A DNA stretch of 64,000 nucleotides from JAEXZL01 sp049943125 (GCF_049943125.1 NZ_CP188040.1:2108001-2172000), one strand, 5' to 3'. Shown: positions 45,395-54,509, counted from the first letter of the stretch. Program-made: numbers and translations. The notes: generated by a model not told the origin, from the letters alone.

Positions 45395-46837
45395 TTATTT
45401 TAGATTCTTAAGTAAAGCCTTTAAGAAATCAAAGGTTCTTGCCACAGAAGATATGCTCATGTGCTCCTGTGGTGTATGAACATCGTAAAGGTTAGGTCCG
45501 AAGGCTATCATATCAGCCTCAGGAAGCTTTTCCTTTAAAAGTCCACATTCCAGACCAGCATGAATAGCTTCTATCTGTGCCTCCTCGCCAGTGAGCTCTT
45601 TATAGGTTGTCATAGCAACCTCTCTTACCTTTGAATCCGCTGTATACTGCCATTCTGGATAGCTATCCTTAATTTCTGAGGACGCTCCGCAGAGGTCAGC
45701 TATTATCATCAATCTGCTGCTTATTTCATCCTTGAGGCTCTTTATGGAGCTTCTTACGGCATGAGTAAAGATTACCTTAGCTTCTTTTTCTTCTAGCACT
45801 CCAAGATTTAAGCTGCTAACTACAAGTCCTTCAATTTCTCTGCTTATAGTTTGAACTCCATCTGGTACTATATTCATATAGTCAATAATTCCCTTGGTTG
45901 CCTTTTCAGACATTACTCTTTCACAGGAAGTCTCTTTAATACCCACTACAATTTCTGGATCCTCTGTGAAAAATTCATTAACAAAGGTTTTATTCATTTC
46001 ATCTAAGATTCCTTTAACGGTGGATACCTTCATTTCTGGAACTGTGATAATTGCTGCAGCTTCTCTTGCTATGGCATTATGCTTAGCACCTCCACGGATA
46101 GAAGCTATGCGAATGTCCATCTCTCTGCTTATACTTTTAAGTACTCGACCTAAGAGCTTCACAGCATTTCCCCTCTGCTTATTGATTTCTATTCCTGAAT
46201 GGCCACCTTTAAGACCTGTAACAGAAATCTCATAGGCCTTTTGGCTTATCTCTTCATATTCTGGAGAAAAGGTAGTATACACTGTGTTTCCACCAGCACA
46301 GCTTACTAGAAAAATTCCTTCCTCTTCAGCATCAATATTTAAAAGAACTTTTCCCTTTAGAGGGGATGGATCTAAATCAATAGCACCATTCATTCCTGTC
46401 TCTTCACTGGTGGTTACTAAGAGCTCCAGTGGAGGATGAGGTATATCATCAGAATCTAAGATTGCTAGTCCATAGGCTACAGCAATACCATCATCAGCGC
46501 CTAAGGTAGTATCTGTAGCATAAACATAATCTCCGTCTATTCTCAGGTTTATAGGATCCTTAGAAAAGTCATGAGTGCTTTCTTTAGATTTTTCACCCAC
46601 CATATCCATGTGTCCCTGAATGATAACAGCTGGAGAAGCTTCATAGCCTGCTGTTCCTGGTTTCTTTATTATTACGTTAAGAGCTTCGTCCTGATATACC
46701 TCAAGATTTCTTTCCTTAGCAAAGGCCACCAGCCAATCACTTATTTTCTTTTCGTCTCCTGAGGTTCTTGGTATTTGTGACATTTCCTCGAAAAAGCCAA
46801 ATACCTTCTCAGGCTTTAATTCGTTTAATTTATACAT
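45395..46837 (-). CDS. pepD: PepD-like aminoacyl-histidine dipeptidase, copy 1
   Basis: A 480-residue M20 metallopeptidase cleaving dipeptides such as carnosine-type substrates. Zn-binding motifs are visible: VIIQGHMDMVGE (His/Asp), TTLGADDGIAVAYG, TTSEETGMNGA (catalytic Glu pair) and the C-terminal AIHAGLECGLL. Start is the reverse-strand ATG at 46837 behind GGAAGGAGTGG; the upstream start in the longer frame has no RBS. It precedes the OPT transporter in the same direction, so peptide uptake and hydrolysis would be one transcript. Confidence 0.93.
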   Translation of the reverse strand: MYKLNELKPEKVFGFFEEMSQIPRTSGDEKKISDWLVAFAKERNLEVYQDEALNVIIKKPGTAGYEASPAVIIQGHMDMVGEKSKESTHDFSKDPINLRIDGDYVYATDTTLGADDGIAVAYGLAILDSDDIPHPPLELLVTTSEETGMNGAIDLDPSPLKGKVLLNIDAEEEGIFLVSCAGGNTVYTTFSPEYEEISQKAYEISVTGLKGGHSGIEINKQRGNAVKLLGRVLKSISREMDIRIASIRGGAKHNAIAREAAAIITVPEMKVSTVKGILDEMNKTFVNEFFTEDPEIVVGIKETSCERVMSEKATKGIIDYMNIVPDGVQTISREIEGLVVSSLNLGVLEEKEAKVIFTHAVRSSIKSLKDEISSRLMIIADLCGASSEIKDSYPEWQYTADSKVREVAMTTYKELTGEEAQIEAIHAGLECGLLKEKLPEADMIAFGPNLYDVHTPQEHMSISSVARTFDFLKALLKNLK

Positions 46838-47159
46838 TAAACCACTCCTTCCCTGCTGTGCAGCGCTGACATAAATATACATAAAATGCCACTTTATGAA
46901 TGAGTGGAAAACATTTACAAAGTGACATTATGAATTATAGCATTATTTGTGGACAAATTCAATAATTTGTATTTCACATTTTATTAAAAATTATATGTTA
47001 CTTTATAGTAATAATATCTTGAAAAAATATAAATATATCAATTTGTAAAATAAATATCAATTTATGTTATGTTTTGATAACATTATATATATTTAGCAAA
47101 AAGTATAGGAATGATCCCATGCCTTTGCCCAAAATTTGTTTTTTCTTAGCTAAATATTT
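46838..47159. other. Promoter region of pepD copy 1
   Basis: About 320 bp, strongly AT-rich. It contains a perfect dyad, ACAAATT (46953-46959) and AATTTGT (46964-46970), and a CACTTT/AAAGTG pair near 46890-46925. Either could be an operator; neither matches a regulator with confidence. No terminator for pepD copy 2 was convincingly seen here. Confidence 0.4.
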
Positions 47160-48602
47160 CTATTTAAGCTTTGCAAGAAGAGCCTTTAAGAATTCAAAGG
47201 TATTAAATACCGAGGAAATACTCATATGCTCCTTTGGAGTGTGAACATCATAAAGATTTGGTCCAAAGCTTATCATGTCTGTATTAGGGAGTTTTTTCTT
47301 TAAGAGTCCACATTCTAGTCCAGCATGAATTGCTTCTATTTTAGGTTTTTCTCCTGTTAATTCAGTATAAGCCTCTATGGCTATTTCCCTAAGCTCTGAG
47401 TTAGGATCATATTCCCATTCAGGATAATCATCCTGGATTTCTGCTTTTCCGCCGCAAAGCTCAGCAAGAGCTATAAGTTTATTGCTTATATCCTCCTTGA
47501 GACTGTTGATGGAGCTCCTTACAGAGTGGGTAAATACAACATTATTATCCTTTTCCTCCAGTACTCCAAGGTTTAAGCTGCTTACTACCAAGCCATCTAT
47601 TTCCTTGCTAACACTTTGAACACCGTCTGGAGCAATATTTATATAGTTAATTATATTTTCTGCTGTCTTTTTGGAAAGGAAGCGGTCTGCTTCTGTTTCT
47701 TTAATTCCTACCACTATTTCTGGATCTACGGCCCCATATTCATTTTTAAAGTCCTTGTTCATCTTATCAAGGATTCCTTTAACACTAGAGACCTCCATCT
47801 CAGGAACGGAAATTATAGCATAGGCTTCTCTAGATATAGCATTATGCTTAGCACCACCCCAGAGAGTAGATAAGCTTAATTCATGGCTTTTATTAATTTT
47901 ATCAAGGACTCTTCCCAAAAGCTTAACGGCATTAGCTCTTTGCTTTATTATTTCCATTCCAGAATGACCACCCTTTAGTCCAGTAACGGAAATCTCATAG
48001 GCTTTTTTACTTTGCTCCTGAAAATCGCAAGGGAAGCTAGTATACACGGTGTTTCCACCGGCACAGCTTACCAAAAAGATTCCTTCCTCTTCAGAATCTA
48101 TGTTAAGAAGTCTCGTACCTGTAAGGGGAGAAGCATCTAAATCAATAGCTCCATTCATACCAGTCTCTTCACTGGTAGTTACTAAAAGCTCCAGTGGTGG
48201 ATGAGGGATGTCATCAGAATCTAAAATAGCAAGACCATAGGCAACAGCTATACCATCATCGGCACCAAGAGTTGTATCTGTGGCATAAACAAAATCTCCT
48301 TCTACACGCAATGCGATTGGATCCTTTAAGAAATCATGAGTGCTATCCTTAGTCTTCTCACCTACCATATCCATATGACCCTGAATTATAACAGCAGGAG
48401 AATTCTCGTAGCCTTCTGTTCCTGGTTTTTTGATAATTACATTTAAGGCTTTATCTTGATGTACCTCAAGGTTTCTTTCCTTAGCAAAGGAAACAAGCCA
48501 GTCGCTTATTTTCTTTTCATCACCAGAGGTTCTAGGAATCTGTGACATTTCCTCGAAGAATTGAAAGACCTTTGCAGGTTCTAAGCCCTGTAACTTATTC
48601 AT
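47160..48602 (-). CDS. pepD: PepD-like aminoacyl-histidine dipeptidase, copy 2
   Basis: A second 480-residue M20 dipeptidase, same length and domain order as copy 1 (GHMDMVGE, TLGADDGIAVAYG, TSEETGMNGA, IHAGLECGLL), clearly a tandem duplicate with many substitutions. Its start at 48602 follows AAAGGAGTGG, nearly the same leader as copy 1. It has its own upstream region rather than being fused to the OPT transcript. Divergence suggests different dipeptide preferences, which the sequence cannot specify. Confidence 0.92.
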   Translation of the reverse strand: MNKLQGLEPAKVFQFFEEMSQIPRTSGDEKKISDWLVSFAKERNLEVHQDKALNVIIKKPGTEGYENSPAVIIQGHMDMVGEKTKDSTHDFLKDPIALRVEGDFVYATDTTLGADDGIAVAYGLAILDSDDIPHPPLELLVTTSEETGMNGAIDLDASPLTGTRLLNIDSEEEGIFLVSCAGGNTVYTSFPCDFQEQSKKAYEISVTGLKGGHSGMEIIKQRANAVKLLGRVLDKINKSHELSLSTLWGGAKHNAISREAYAIISVPEMEVSSVKGILDKMNKDFKNEYGAVDPEIVVGIKETEADRFLSKKTAENIINYINIAPDGVQSVSKEIDGLVVSSLNLGVLEEKDNNVVFTHSVRSSINSLKEDISNKLIALAELCGGKAEIQDDYPEWEYDPNSELREIAIEAYTELTGEKPKIEAIHAGLECGLLKKKLPNTDMISFGPNLYDVHTPKEHMSISSVFNTFEFLKALLAKLK

Positions 48603-48787
48603 GAAACCACTCCTTTTGATATTAATATTATTAAAGCTGTATTTAACAGAATAATTTATTATAGCTGATTGATGATAATTTTGTAGATTCACAAAAGAGT
48701 ATAACACTGACCATATACATATTCAACAACAGGGATTTTATCATTTTATTAACTTTCTATATAATTTAGCCACACATATAAATCCTT

Positions 48788-48812
48788 CCTTACAAGTTAA
48801 GAATTTGTAAGG
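48788..48812 (+). promoter_or_regulatory. Perfect dyad upstream of the vanY operon
   Basis: CCTTACAA (48788-48795) and TTGTAAGG (48805-48812) with a 9-bp spacer. TGTAAGG recurs as TGTAAAG 22 bp downstream near 48829, a spacing of two helical turns. A binding site for the operon's own OmpR-type regulator is a reasonable guess. Confidence 0.45.
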
Positions 48813-48882
48813 TTTGCTTTAATGGAATGTAAAGTTTCCCTTCTATAATTGATTTATAGATATGGGAAAGGAAGGTAAGAAT

Positions 48883-49608
48883 ATGAATGAAGGCTCTTCA
48901 ATAAATTATAGATTAAGGAAAAAGAAAAGAAGGAATAAAAGAAGAAAATTAAAGCTCCTTGCTTTTTTAATGATATTATTCTCATTTTTATTTGTTTTTA
49001 AAGATGAGGTTGCCCACCGATTCCTTTTTTATAGGGCAGAGGCTGCTGGGGCTTACACTGATAGAGGTATACTTTTAGTTAATGATAGCCATGTACTGGA
49101 TAAGAAATACAAGCCAGCTTCTCTCAGGGAAGCGAATATTCCCTTTGCTTCAGATATAAGCACAGAGGAAAAGAAGCTTACGGAGGTGGCAGCAGAGGCT
49201 GTGGAGGAAATGTTTGCTACTGCCCAAAAGGAAGGTATAATATTAATAGGAAGCTCGGGCTATAGATCCTATAAAAGTCAGAAGGAGATATATCTGAGAG
49301 ATTTAGGAGCTAAGGGTGAGGAGTATGTTTCTAGTTATGTGGCAGTTCCAGGGAGTAGCGAGCATCAAACAGGACTAGCCATGGATATAACCAATGAGGC
49401 TAATTGGATAACTGGGGAGAGCACTGAGGCAAGGTGGCTCAGGGATAACTGTCATTTATTCGGCTTTATCCTAAGGTATCCTGAAGGTAAGGAGCACATA
49501 ACGGGAAAGGCTTATGAGCCCTGGCATTTTAGATATGTAGGGAAGGAAGCAGCTGAGGAAATATATACACAAGGATTAACCCTGGAGGAGTATATGGGAG
49601 TTTATTAA
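48883..49608 (+). CDS. vanY: D-alanyl-D-alanine carboxypeptidase, VanY type
   Basis: A 241-residue membrane-anchored peptidase trimming the terminal D-Ala of wall precursors. An N-terminal basic region and one membrane segment (about 24-42) precede the catalytic domain. The Zn site has His and Asp in SSEHQTGLAMDI and His in EPWHFRYVG, and GYRSYKSQKEIY is the usual lead-in. The ATG at 48883 is preceded by GGAAGGTAAG. It heads a three-gene cluster with an OmpR-type regulator and kinase. No vanHAX genes are seen, so glycopeptide resistance is not implied. Confidence 0.9.
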   Translation: MNEGSSINYRLRKKKRRNKRRKLKLLAFLMILFSFLFVFKDEVAHRFLFYRAEAAGAYTDRGILLVNDSHVLDKKYKPASLREANIPFASDISTEEKKLTEVAAEAVEEMFATAQKEGIILIGSSGYRSYKSQKEIYLRDLGAKGEEYVSSYVAVPGSSEHQTGLAMDITNEANWITGESTEARWLRDNCHLFGFILRYPEGKEHITGKAYEPWHFRYVGKEAAEEIYTQGLTLEEYMGVY

Positions 49609-49620
49609 AGCGAGGTAGCT

Positions 49621-50313
49621 ATGGATAAAAAAATACTTGTAGTAGATGATGAAAAAGAAATAAGAGAGCTTTTAGAAATATATTTAACCAATGATGGTTA
49701 TCAGGTTATTAAGGCCGCTGATGGAGAAGAGGCTCTGGCTATACTGGAGAAAGAGGATATAGGGCTTATGGTTTTAGACATAATGATGCCTGGTATAGAC
49801 GGACTTGCTGTTTGCAGGGCTGCTCGGGAGAAGTCTAATCTTCCGATACTAATGCTCAGTGCAAAATCAGAGAATATAGATAAGGTCCAGGGAATCCTCA
49901 CGGGAGCCGATGACTACATGACTAAGCCCTTTGATGCATTGGAGCTCACCGTAAGGGTTAAGGCTCTTTTAAGAAGGACTTATTATTTTAATCACAGACA
50001 GCTTGTTGATAATAATCTTCTCACTGTGGATTATCTTACCATCGACAAGCTTAACCATAAGGTCTCTTATGAAGATAAAGAGATAACACTCACTGCTAGA
50101 GAGTTTGAGATATTATACCTTCTGGCTTCTAACAGAGGAAGGGTCTTCAGCTCAGAGGAAATCTTCGAGAGGGTGTGGAAGGAGAAATACTTTCAATCTA
50201 ATAACACTGTCATGGTACACATGAGCAGGCTCCGAGATAAGCTGGAAAAGAGCAGTGGAGGAGATAAGATAATTCATACGGTCTGGGGGGTAGGTTATAA
50301 AATTGAAAAATAA
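49621..50313 (+). CDS. OmpR/PhoB-family response regulator (VanR-like)
   Basis: A 230-residue regulator. The receiver domain has VVDDEKEI, phosphoacceptor Asp in LMVLDIMMPG and the Lys in MTKPF. The C-terminal winged helix (about 135-228) has LTAREFEILYLLASNRG and VMVHMSRLRDKLE. It follows vanY by 12 bp behind GCGAGGTAG and overlaps the kinase start by 11 bp. It probably controls the cluster itself. Confidence 0.92.
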   Translation: MDKKILVVDDEKEIRELLEIYLTNDGYQVIKAADGEEALAILEKEDIGLMVLDIMMPGIDGLAVCRAAREKSNLPILMLSAKSENIDKVQGILTGADDYMTKPFDALELTVRVKALLRRTYYFNHRQLVDNNLLTVDYLTIDKLNHKVSYEDKEITLTAREFEILYLLASNRGRVFSSEEIFERVWKEKYFQSNNTVMVHMSRLRDKLEKSSGGDKIIHTVWGVGYKIEK

Positions 50314-51406
50314 AGAGGCTTTAAAGATAGCACTTCTTCCCTTAGTATATATGATTTTAAGTGGGATTATTACTTATGTTATTTATAATGTTATAGCAAT
50401 TATAATAGAATTTTTATATCAATATACTACTCTTCAATTGATAAATTTAATAATGAGGCTTCAGTACAGATATCCTGGTGGAACGGATTTTGTACAGGGT
50501 ACTGTCGTAGTAGCTACATTTATTACAAGCTATCTGCTCCTTATGAGAAATAGTGCAAAAAGGCTTTCTGGGGTTATACGGGGCGTGGAGGAGATGGCTT
50601 CAGGAGAGCTAAATCTAAAGCTTCAAGAAGCTGGTGAGGATACTATTGGCAAGCTTGCAGGGAATATAAATAAGATAGTTTATGATTTAAAGAATATAAC
50701 CCTAGAAGAAAAGAGGGCACAGCAGACTAAGAGTGATCTTATTACTAATGTATCCCATGATTTAAGGACACCGTTAACTTCTATCATGGGGTATTTAAGT
50801 CTTATTGAAGAGGATAAGTATAGAGATGAGGTTCAGCTCAGGCATTATGTAGCTGTTGCCTATGATAAGGCCAAGAGCTTAAGGGTTCTAATTGAGGATC
50901 TCTTTGAGCTGACAAAGATGCAGAATTATACAATGAAGCTAGAGAAGCAGGAGATAGATATAGTAGAAATGCTGGGTCAGGTAGTGTCTCAGTATCAGCT
51001 TCAGCTGGAAAAGTACAGCATGGAGGCGAGGGTGGATTTCACTGAGGATAGGCTTATAATCCTTGCAGACCCCAATAAGCTTGTAAGAGCCTTCGATAAT
51101 CTCATAACCAACGCCATGAGATATGGAAGAGAGGGAAGATATATTGATATTGCAGCAAAAAGGGAAGGAGCTTTTGCTCTGCTGCAGTTTGTTAATTATG
51201 GAGAAGAAATTTCCTCCATGGACATCCCTTATATCTTTGATAGATTCTATAGGGTGGAGAAGTCCAGAAGTAGGAACTCTGGAGGCTCTGGCCTTGGCCT
51301 TGCAATTACTAAAAATATCGTAGAGCTCCATGAGGGGCATATAGGTGCGAAAAGTGAGGATGGAAGGACTGTCTTTGAAATTACCCTTCCTTTAAGCAGT
51401 GATTGA
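50303..51406 (+). CDS. Sensor histidine kinase (VanS-like)
   Basis: A 367-residue kinase with two membrane segments (about 8-35 and 65-82) around a short external loop, a HAMP domain (about 85-135), the phosphoacceptor His in ITNVSHDLRTPLTSIMGY and a HATPase_c domain with RAFDNLITNAMRYG and GGSGLGLAITKN. It starts with TTG at 50303 behind GGGGGGTAGG and inside the regulator gene. The ligand is unknown; the small external loop argues for sensing within the membrane. Confidence 0.9.
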   Translation: MKNKEALKIALLPLVYMILSGIITYVIYNVIAIIIEFLYQYTTLQLINLIMRLQYRYPGGTDFVQGTVVVATFITSYLLLMRNSAKRLSGVIRGVEEMASGELNLKLQEAGEDTIGKLAGNINKIVYDLKNITLEEKRAQQTKSDLITNVSHDLRTPLTSIMGYLSLIEEDKYRDEVQLRHYVAVAYDKAKSLRVLIEDLFELTKMQNYTMKLEKQEIDIVEMLGQVVSQYQLQLEKYSMEARVDFTEDRLIILADPNKLVRAFDNLITNAMRYGREGRYIDIAAKREGAFALLQFVNYGEEISSMDIPYIFDRFYRVEKSRSRNSGGSGLGLAITKNIVELHEGHIGAKSEDGRTVFEITLPLSSD

Positions 51407-51425
51407 ATTAAATATTGAAATTAGA

Positions 51426-51455
51426 AAAGAGTAAGGGGTTGTCCTTACTCTTTAA
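51426..51455. terminator. Bidirectional terminator after the vanY-RS cluster
   Basis: AAAGAGTAAGG (51426-51436) pairs perfectly with CCTTACTCTTT (51443-51453) around a 6-nt loop, between convergent genes. Confidence 0.9.
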
Positions 51456-51457
51456 AA

Positions 51458-51928
51458 TTAATAGCCAAGCTTGTTTACTATGTCCAGTACTTCATCTTTT
51501 TGAAATATTGTTGCCTCTAGATACAGTATAGTATCCTTTACTTTTATTATCCTATAAAAATTATCTTCAGTGGTTAGCTCCTGATACTGAAAATTTCCGC
51601 TGCTTTTCTCAACGTTATCTGTGTGCTGATAATTACCTTCTATGCCATGGAGATTCTGATGTGTTGTTTCGAAAAAATTAGCTGCTTCTGCTTCCTTTAT
51701 AAAGTCAATAAACAGGAAGGTATTTCCCGTATCGGCATGGCTAGCATTTATGTAGCTAGTAGTTAGCTTTTTGTTATCCTCTGATTCGTCATTAAGAGTA
51801 TATCCCTGCTCTTCTAGAGCCTTTGAAAAATCCTCTCCAGAAATAACCTTCTTACCACCACTACAGCCTACTAGTATTATAGATATTATGAAGAACCCCA
51901 TAAGGGTTAATAAAAACTTTTTTTGCAT
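51458..51928 (-). CDS. Hypothetical lipoprotein
   Basis: A 156-residue secreted lipoprotein with signal peptide ending in the lipobox IILVGC (Cys22). The mature part (EDFSKALEEQGYTLNDES, then a mixed alpha/beta pattern ending LDIVNKLGY) is not a family I recognise. The reverse-strand ATG at 51928 follows AAGGAGTG. It converges with the VanS-like gene and is transcribed alone. Confidence 0.78.
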   Translation of the reverse strand: MQKKFLLTLMGFFIISIILVGCSGGKKVISGEDFSKALEEQGYTLNDESEDNKKLTTSYINASHADTGNTFLFIDFIKEAEAANFFETTHQNLHGIEGNYQHTDNVEKSSGNFQYQELTTEDNFYRIIKVKDTILYLEATIFQKDEVLDIVNKLGY

Positions 51929-52023
51929 ATAAACACTCCTTGTTACATTCTTTGTTAAGATATTATATACTAAATATTCAACTTATTCAAACAAGCAGTG
52001 CCAAAAATATTAGTTTTTACCTT

Positions 52024-52473
52024 TTATTCAAAATTTAATTCCAAATACTCATCGGTTTCCACAAAGCCATACTTAAGATAAACAGGCCTCCCCATCTTAG
52101 AAGCACCCAGCCACAGCTTTTTAATCCCTCTAGCCTTAGCCTCCTCCACAGCTACATCAATTAAGCCAGTAGCAATTCCACGACCACGATATTCCGGCTT
52201 AGTATATACATTTGCTATATAGCCTCTTACTCCACTCGTATTTATATAGTTAGGAGGAAAGTCGTAGAAGATAATAGCCGCCGTTGCAATAATCTCTTCC
52301 TCATCTATGGCAACCCATTCTATTAAAGTACCATCCTCCATCTTTTTATGGAAGAAGTCATGCAGTTCCATATCAATATTACTGCTAGGAGCCATCCCCT
52401 CATCAATTAACTGCTGCTTTCTTAGACTCGCTAATATATCTATTTCATCAATAGTTGCTTTTCTATAGTGCAT
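52024..52473 (-). CDS. GNAT family N-acetyltransferase
   Basis: A 149-residue acetyltransferase. The acetyl-CoA-binding motif A is VYTKPEYRGRGIATGLIDVAVEEA, with the R/Q-x-x-G-x-G/A loop intact. The N-terminal YRKATIDEIDILASLRKQQL and C-terminal YLKYGFVETDEYLELNF complete the single-domain fold. Substrate unknown. Reverse-strand ATG at 52473 after TGGAGGTTAAG. Confidence 0.87.
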   Translation of the reverse strand: MHYRKATIDEIDILASLRKQQLIDEGMAPSSNIDMELHDFFHKKMEDGTLIEWVAIDEEEIIATAAIIFYDFPPNYINTSGVRGYIANVYTKPEYRGRGIATGLIDVAVEEAKARGIKKLWLGASKMGRPVYLKYGFVETDEYLELNFE

Positions 52474-52509
52474 ATCTTAACCTCCACACCTACATACTTT
52501 TCTTAAATG

Positions 52510-52698
52510 TTACTTATCTTCCTTCATCTTGTCCAGTCTTTCCTTTACTTCCTTAAGGAGTGAATAAACTCTCCCCAGACAAAAATATAATATCCCCACA
52601 GCAAAGAACACTATCGAATAATACCATCCCCAAAAGCTTGGCCCTAATAATGCAAAAGCAATCATAATAAAACCCAAAACGGTCAAAAATATTACCAT
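52510..52698 (-). CDS. Small membrane protein with C-terminal coiled coil
   Basis: A 62-residue protein: two hydrophobic segments (about 2-16 and 20-40) and a charged tail, LLKEVKERLDKMKED, that could form a short coiled coil. Start at 52698 is favoured by CAGGAGGTTTGAT; a longer frame to 52761 has no RBS. No family recognised. Confidence 0.7.
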   Translation of the reverse strand: MVIFLTVLGFIMIAFALLGPSFWGWYYSIVFFAVGILYFCLGRVYSLLKEVKERLDKMKEDK

Positions 52699-53159
52699 AT
52701 CAAACCTCCTGAAATTATGCTTGTATATCCATTGTGATATGGTAATTATATACAATAGCAAAGGTGATTACAATTGATGAATTATAATTTACAGATACTC
52801 AGAAACAGCGGGACTTTATGTAGGCTTTGCAGTTTCTTTTTTCTTTTTCTAAAGCATTTATAGGATTTGATTTTAGCTCAAATCTTGTTAGGTTTACTTC
52901 ATAATTTTTATATTAAATTCTAACATAAAAAGTTGAAAATATTTTTATGAATTTTAAACAATAATTTATTATTAGTTTATTTATAAATAATATAAATAAA
53001 AATTATTGTGAATATAATCATTTATTAATGAAGATTATCTCTTTGAATTTACTCTTAAATATATATTAATTTGTCGAATAGCTGGTTAGATTCAATGTGC
53101 ATAATTTATTAAATTAAAATTATGTCTATAAATACAAGAAAAATCCCTCGAAAAATCTC

Positions 53160-53186
53160 TTCAGTATGAAATTTCTCAACCGAAAT
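53160..53186 (+). promoter_or_regulatory. Candidate sigma28-type promoter of flagellin 1
   Basis: TTCA (53160-53163), 15 bp, ACCGAAAT (53179-53186). It resembles the flagellar sigma factor pattern TAAA-N15-GCCGATAA and has the same spacing at the other two flagellin genes. Confidence 0.6.
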
Positions 53187-53236
53187 TATTGTTACAGAGG
53201 TAATTAATGATAGGCCTATATACCGCTGAAATATCA

Positions 53237-53273
53237 GGACAAGGATGTCCAACAAAATTCAAGGAGGAATTTT
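53237..53273 (+). promoter_or_regulatory. Double CsrA-type hairpin leader of flagellin 1
   Basis: Hairpin I: GGAC, loop AAGGAT, GTCC (53237-53250); the segment ACAAGGATGT matches the CsrA consensus. Hairpin II: AAAATTC (53254-53260), loop AAGGAG, GAATTTT (53267-53273), where the loop is the Shine-Dalgarno sequence. CsrA bound to both would block translation, as known for the B. subtilis hag leader. Confidence 0.75.
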
Positions 53274-53276
53274 ATA

Positions 53277-54239
53277 ATGATTATCAATCACAATATGAAC
53301 GCTATGAACGCTCAAAGACAGATGGGTATTAACAACACTAACTCTGGTAAGGCAATGGAAAAGCTTTCTTCTGGTCTTAGAATCAACAGAGCTGGAGACG
53401 ACGCTGCTGGTCTTGCTATATCTGAAAAGATGAGAGGACAGATAAGAGGTCTTGATCAGGCTTCAAGAAATGCTCAGGATGGTATTTCCCTTATACAAAC
53501 TGCGGAAGGGGCTTTAGGGGAAACTCACTCCATACTGCAGAGAATGAGAGAATTAGTTGTTCAGTCAGGTAATGAAGGAACACTACAGGAAGAAGATTTA
53601 ACAGCAATACAGGATGAGATAGATGGATTAAATGCTGAATTAGATGGAATAGCAGACAGAACTGCGTTTAATGGAAAGAAGCTTTTAAATGGAGAGTATT
53701 CAGCTAAGATACAAATTGGAGCTAATTCAAAACAAGTTCTTAATTTAGAAATTAATTCAGGACAAAAAGTTGGAGAAGGAGAAGATGCTGGAGAAGGAGA
53801 AGGTGCTGGAGTAACAGGAGATGCTGCTAATGTATCTGCAGGATTTAATTCAAGCGATTTAGGAGTTAGTGCTGTAGTAGTAAATCCAGAGCCAGTAGAA
53901 GGTGGAGATGCAGTAGAAGGTGGAGATGCAGTAGAAGGTGAAGATACAACTCCAGCAACCACACATGATAAAAATCTAGCACTTGTAGATAGTGCAATTG
54001 CTAAAACTTCAAGTGCTCGTTCAAAGCTAGGTGCTAATCAGAATAGACTTGAACATACTATTTCTAATTTAAATAATGCTTCTGAGAACTTAACAGCAGC
54101 AGAATCAAGAGTTAGAGACGTAGATATGGCTAAGGAAATGATGAACTTCTCAAAGAATAATATTCTTAATCAAGCTGCACAGGCTATGCTTGCTCAAGCT
54201 AACCAACAGCCACAAGCTGTTCTTCAATTATTAAGATAA
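53277..54239 (+). CDS. Flagellin 1
   Basis: A 320-residue filament subunit. Conserved D0/D1 N-terminus (MIINHNMNAMNAQRQMG, SSGLRINRAGDDAAGLAISEKM) and C-terminus (ANQNRLEHTISNLNNASENL, MMNFSKNNILNQAAQAMLAQAN). The middle (about 165-225) is acidic and repetitive, made of GEGEDA and VEGGDA units coded by two 18-bp tandem arrays. It is the least similar of the three copies in the middle. Secreted through the flagellar export system without a signal peptide. A terminator follows. Confidence 0.96.
   Translation: MIINHNMNAMNAQRQMGINNTNSGKAMEKLSSGLRINRAGDDAAGLAISEKMRGQIRGLDQASRNAQDGISLIQTAEGALGETHSILQRMRELVVQSGNEGTLQEEDLTAIQDEIDGLNAELDGIADRTAFNGKKLLNGEYSAKIQIGANSKQVLNLEINSGQKVGEGEDAGEGEGAGVTGDAANVSAGFNSSDLGVSAVVVNPEPVEGGDAVEGGDAVEGEDTTPATTHDKNLALVDSAIAKTSSARSKLGANQNRLEHTISNLNNASENLTAAESRVRDVDMAKEMMNFSKNNILNQAAQAMLAQANQQPQAVLQLLR
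53772..53807 (+). repeat. 18-bp tandem repeat, array A, in flagellin 1
   Basis: Two copies, 53772-53789 and 53790-53807, differing by one or two bases, coding GEGEDA and GEGEGA. The unit length keeps the frame. Confidence 0.8.
53895..53948 (+). repeat. 18-bp tandem repeat, array B, in flagellin 1
   Basis: Two exact copies (53895-53912, 53913-53930) and a third diverged copy (53931-53948), coding VEGGDA, VEGGDA and VEGEDT. Confidence 0.85.
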
Positions 54240-54266
54240 TAAAATAAGGTTTTTATAAATTAGAAT

Positions 54267-54312
54267 AAAGCTGATTTATTAGCCATTAAGGTTAATAATC
54301 AGCTTTTTATTA
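54267..54312 (+). terminator. Terminator after flagellin 1
   Basis: AAAGCTGATT (54267-54276) pairs with AATCAGCTTT (54297-54306), extended inward by TTATTA/TTAATA, then TTATTATT. Confidence 0.8.
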
Positions 54313-54509
54313 TTCTCCATTTATTAATATTACTTATTAGATTACTACTATAAATCTTATAACTACTTTAATAAGTTTACTAATGTAATAATAAACTAAA
54401 ATACACATAAGTTATAGGATCTGCCATATAACTTATGTGTATAAATTAGTATAATTATATTAGTTCATTACCTATAATAAAAAATATTATAAAAATATGT
54501 AAATAGCTA

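Larger units (their letters stand above)
52699..53276 (+). other. Upstream region of flagellin 1
   Basis: About 580 bp. The distal part is very AT-rich with no coding frame. The last 120 bp contain the promoter-like element at 53160 and the two leader hairpins at 53237-53273, described separately. Confidence 0.5.

Noticed and set aside
48883..51406. A vancomycin-resistance cluster
   Set aside because: Only vanY-like and two-component genes are present; vanH, vanA and vanX are absent.
53772..53948. Flagellin repeats as a CRISPR-like array
   Set aside because: The repeats are 18 bp, contiguous without spacers, and in frame within a coding region.
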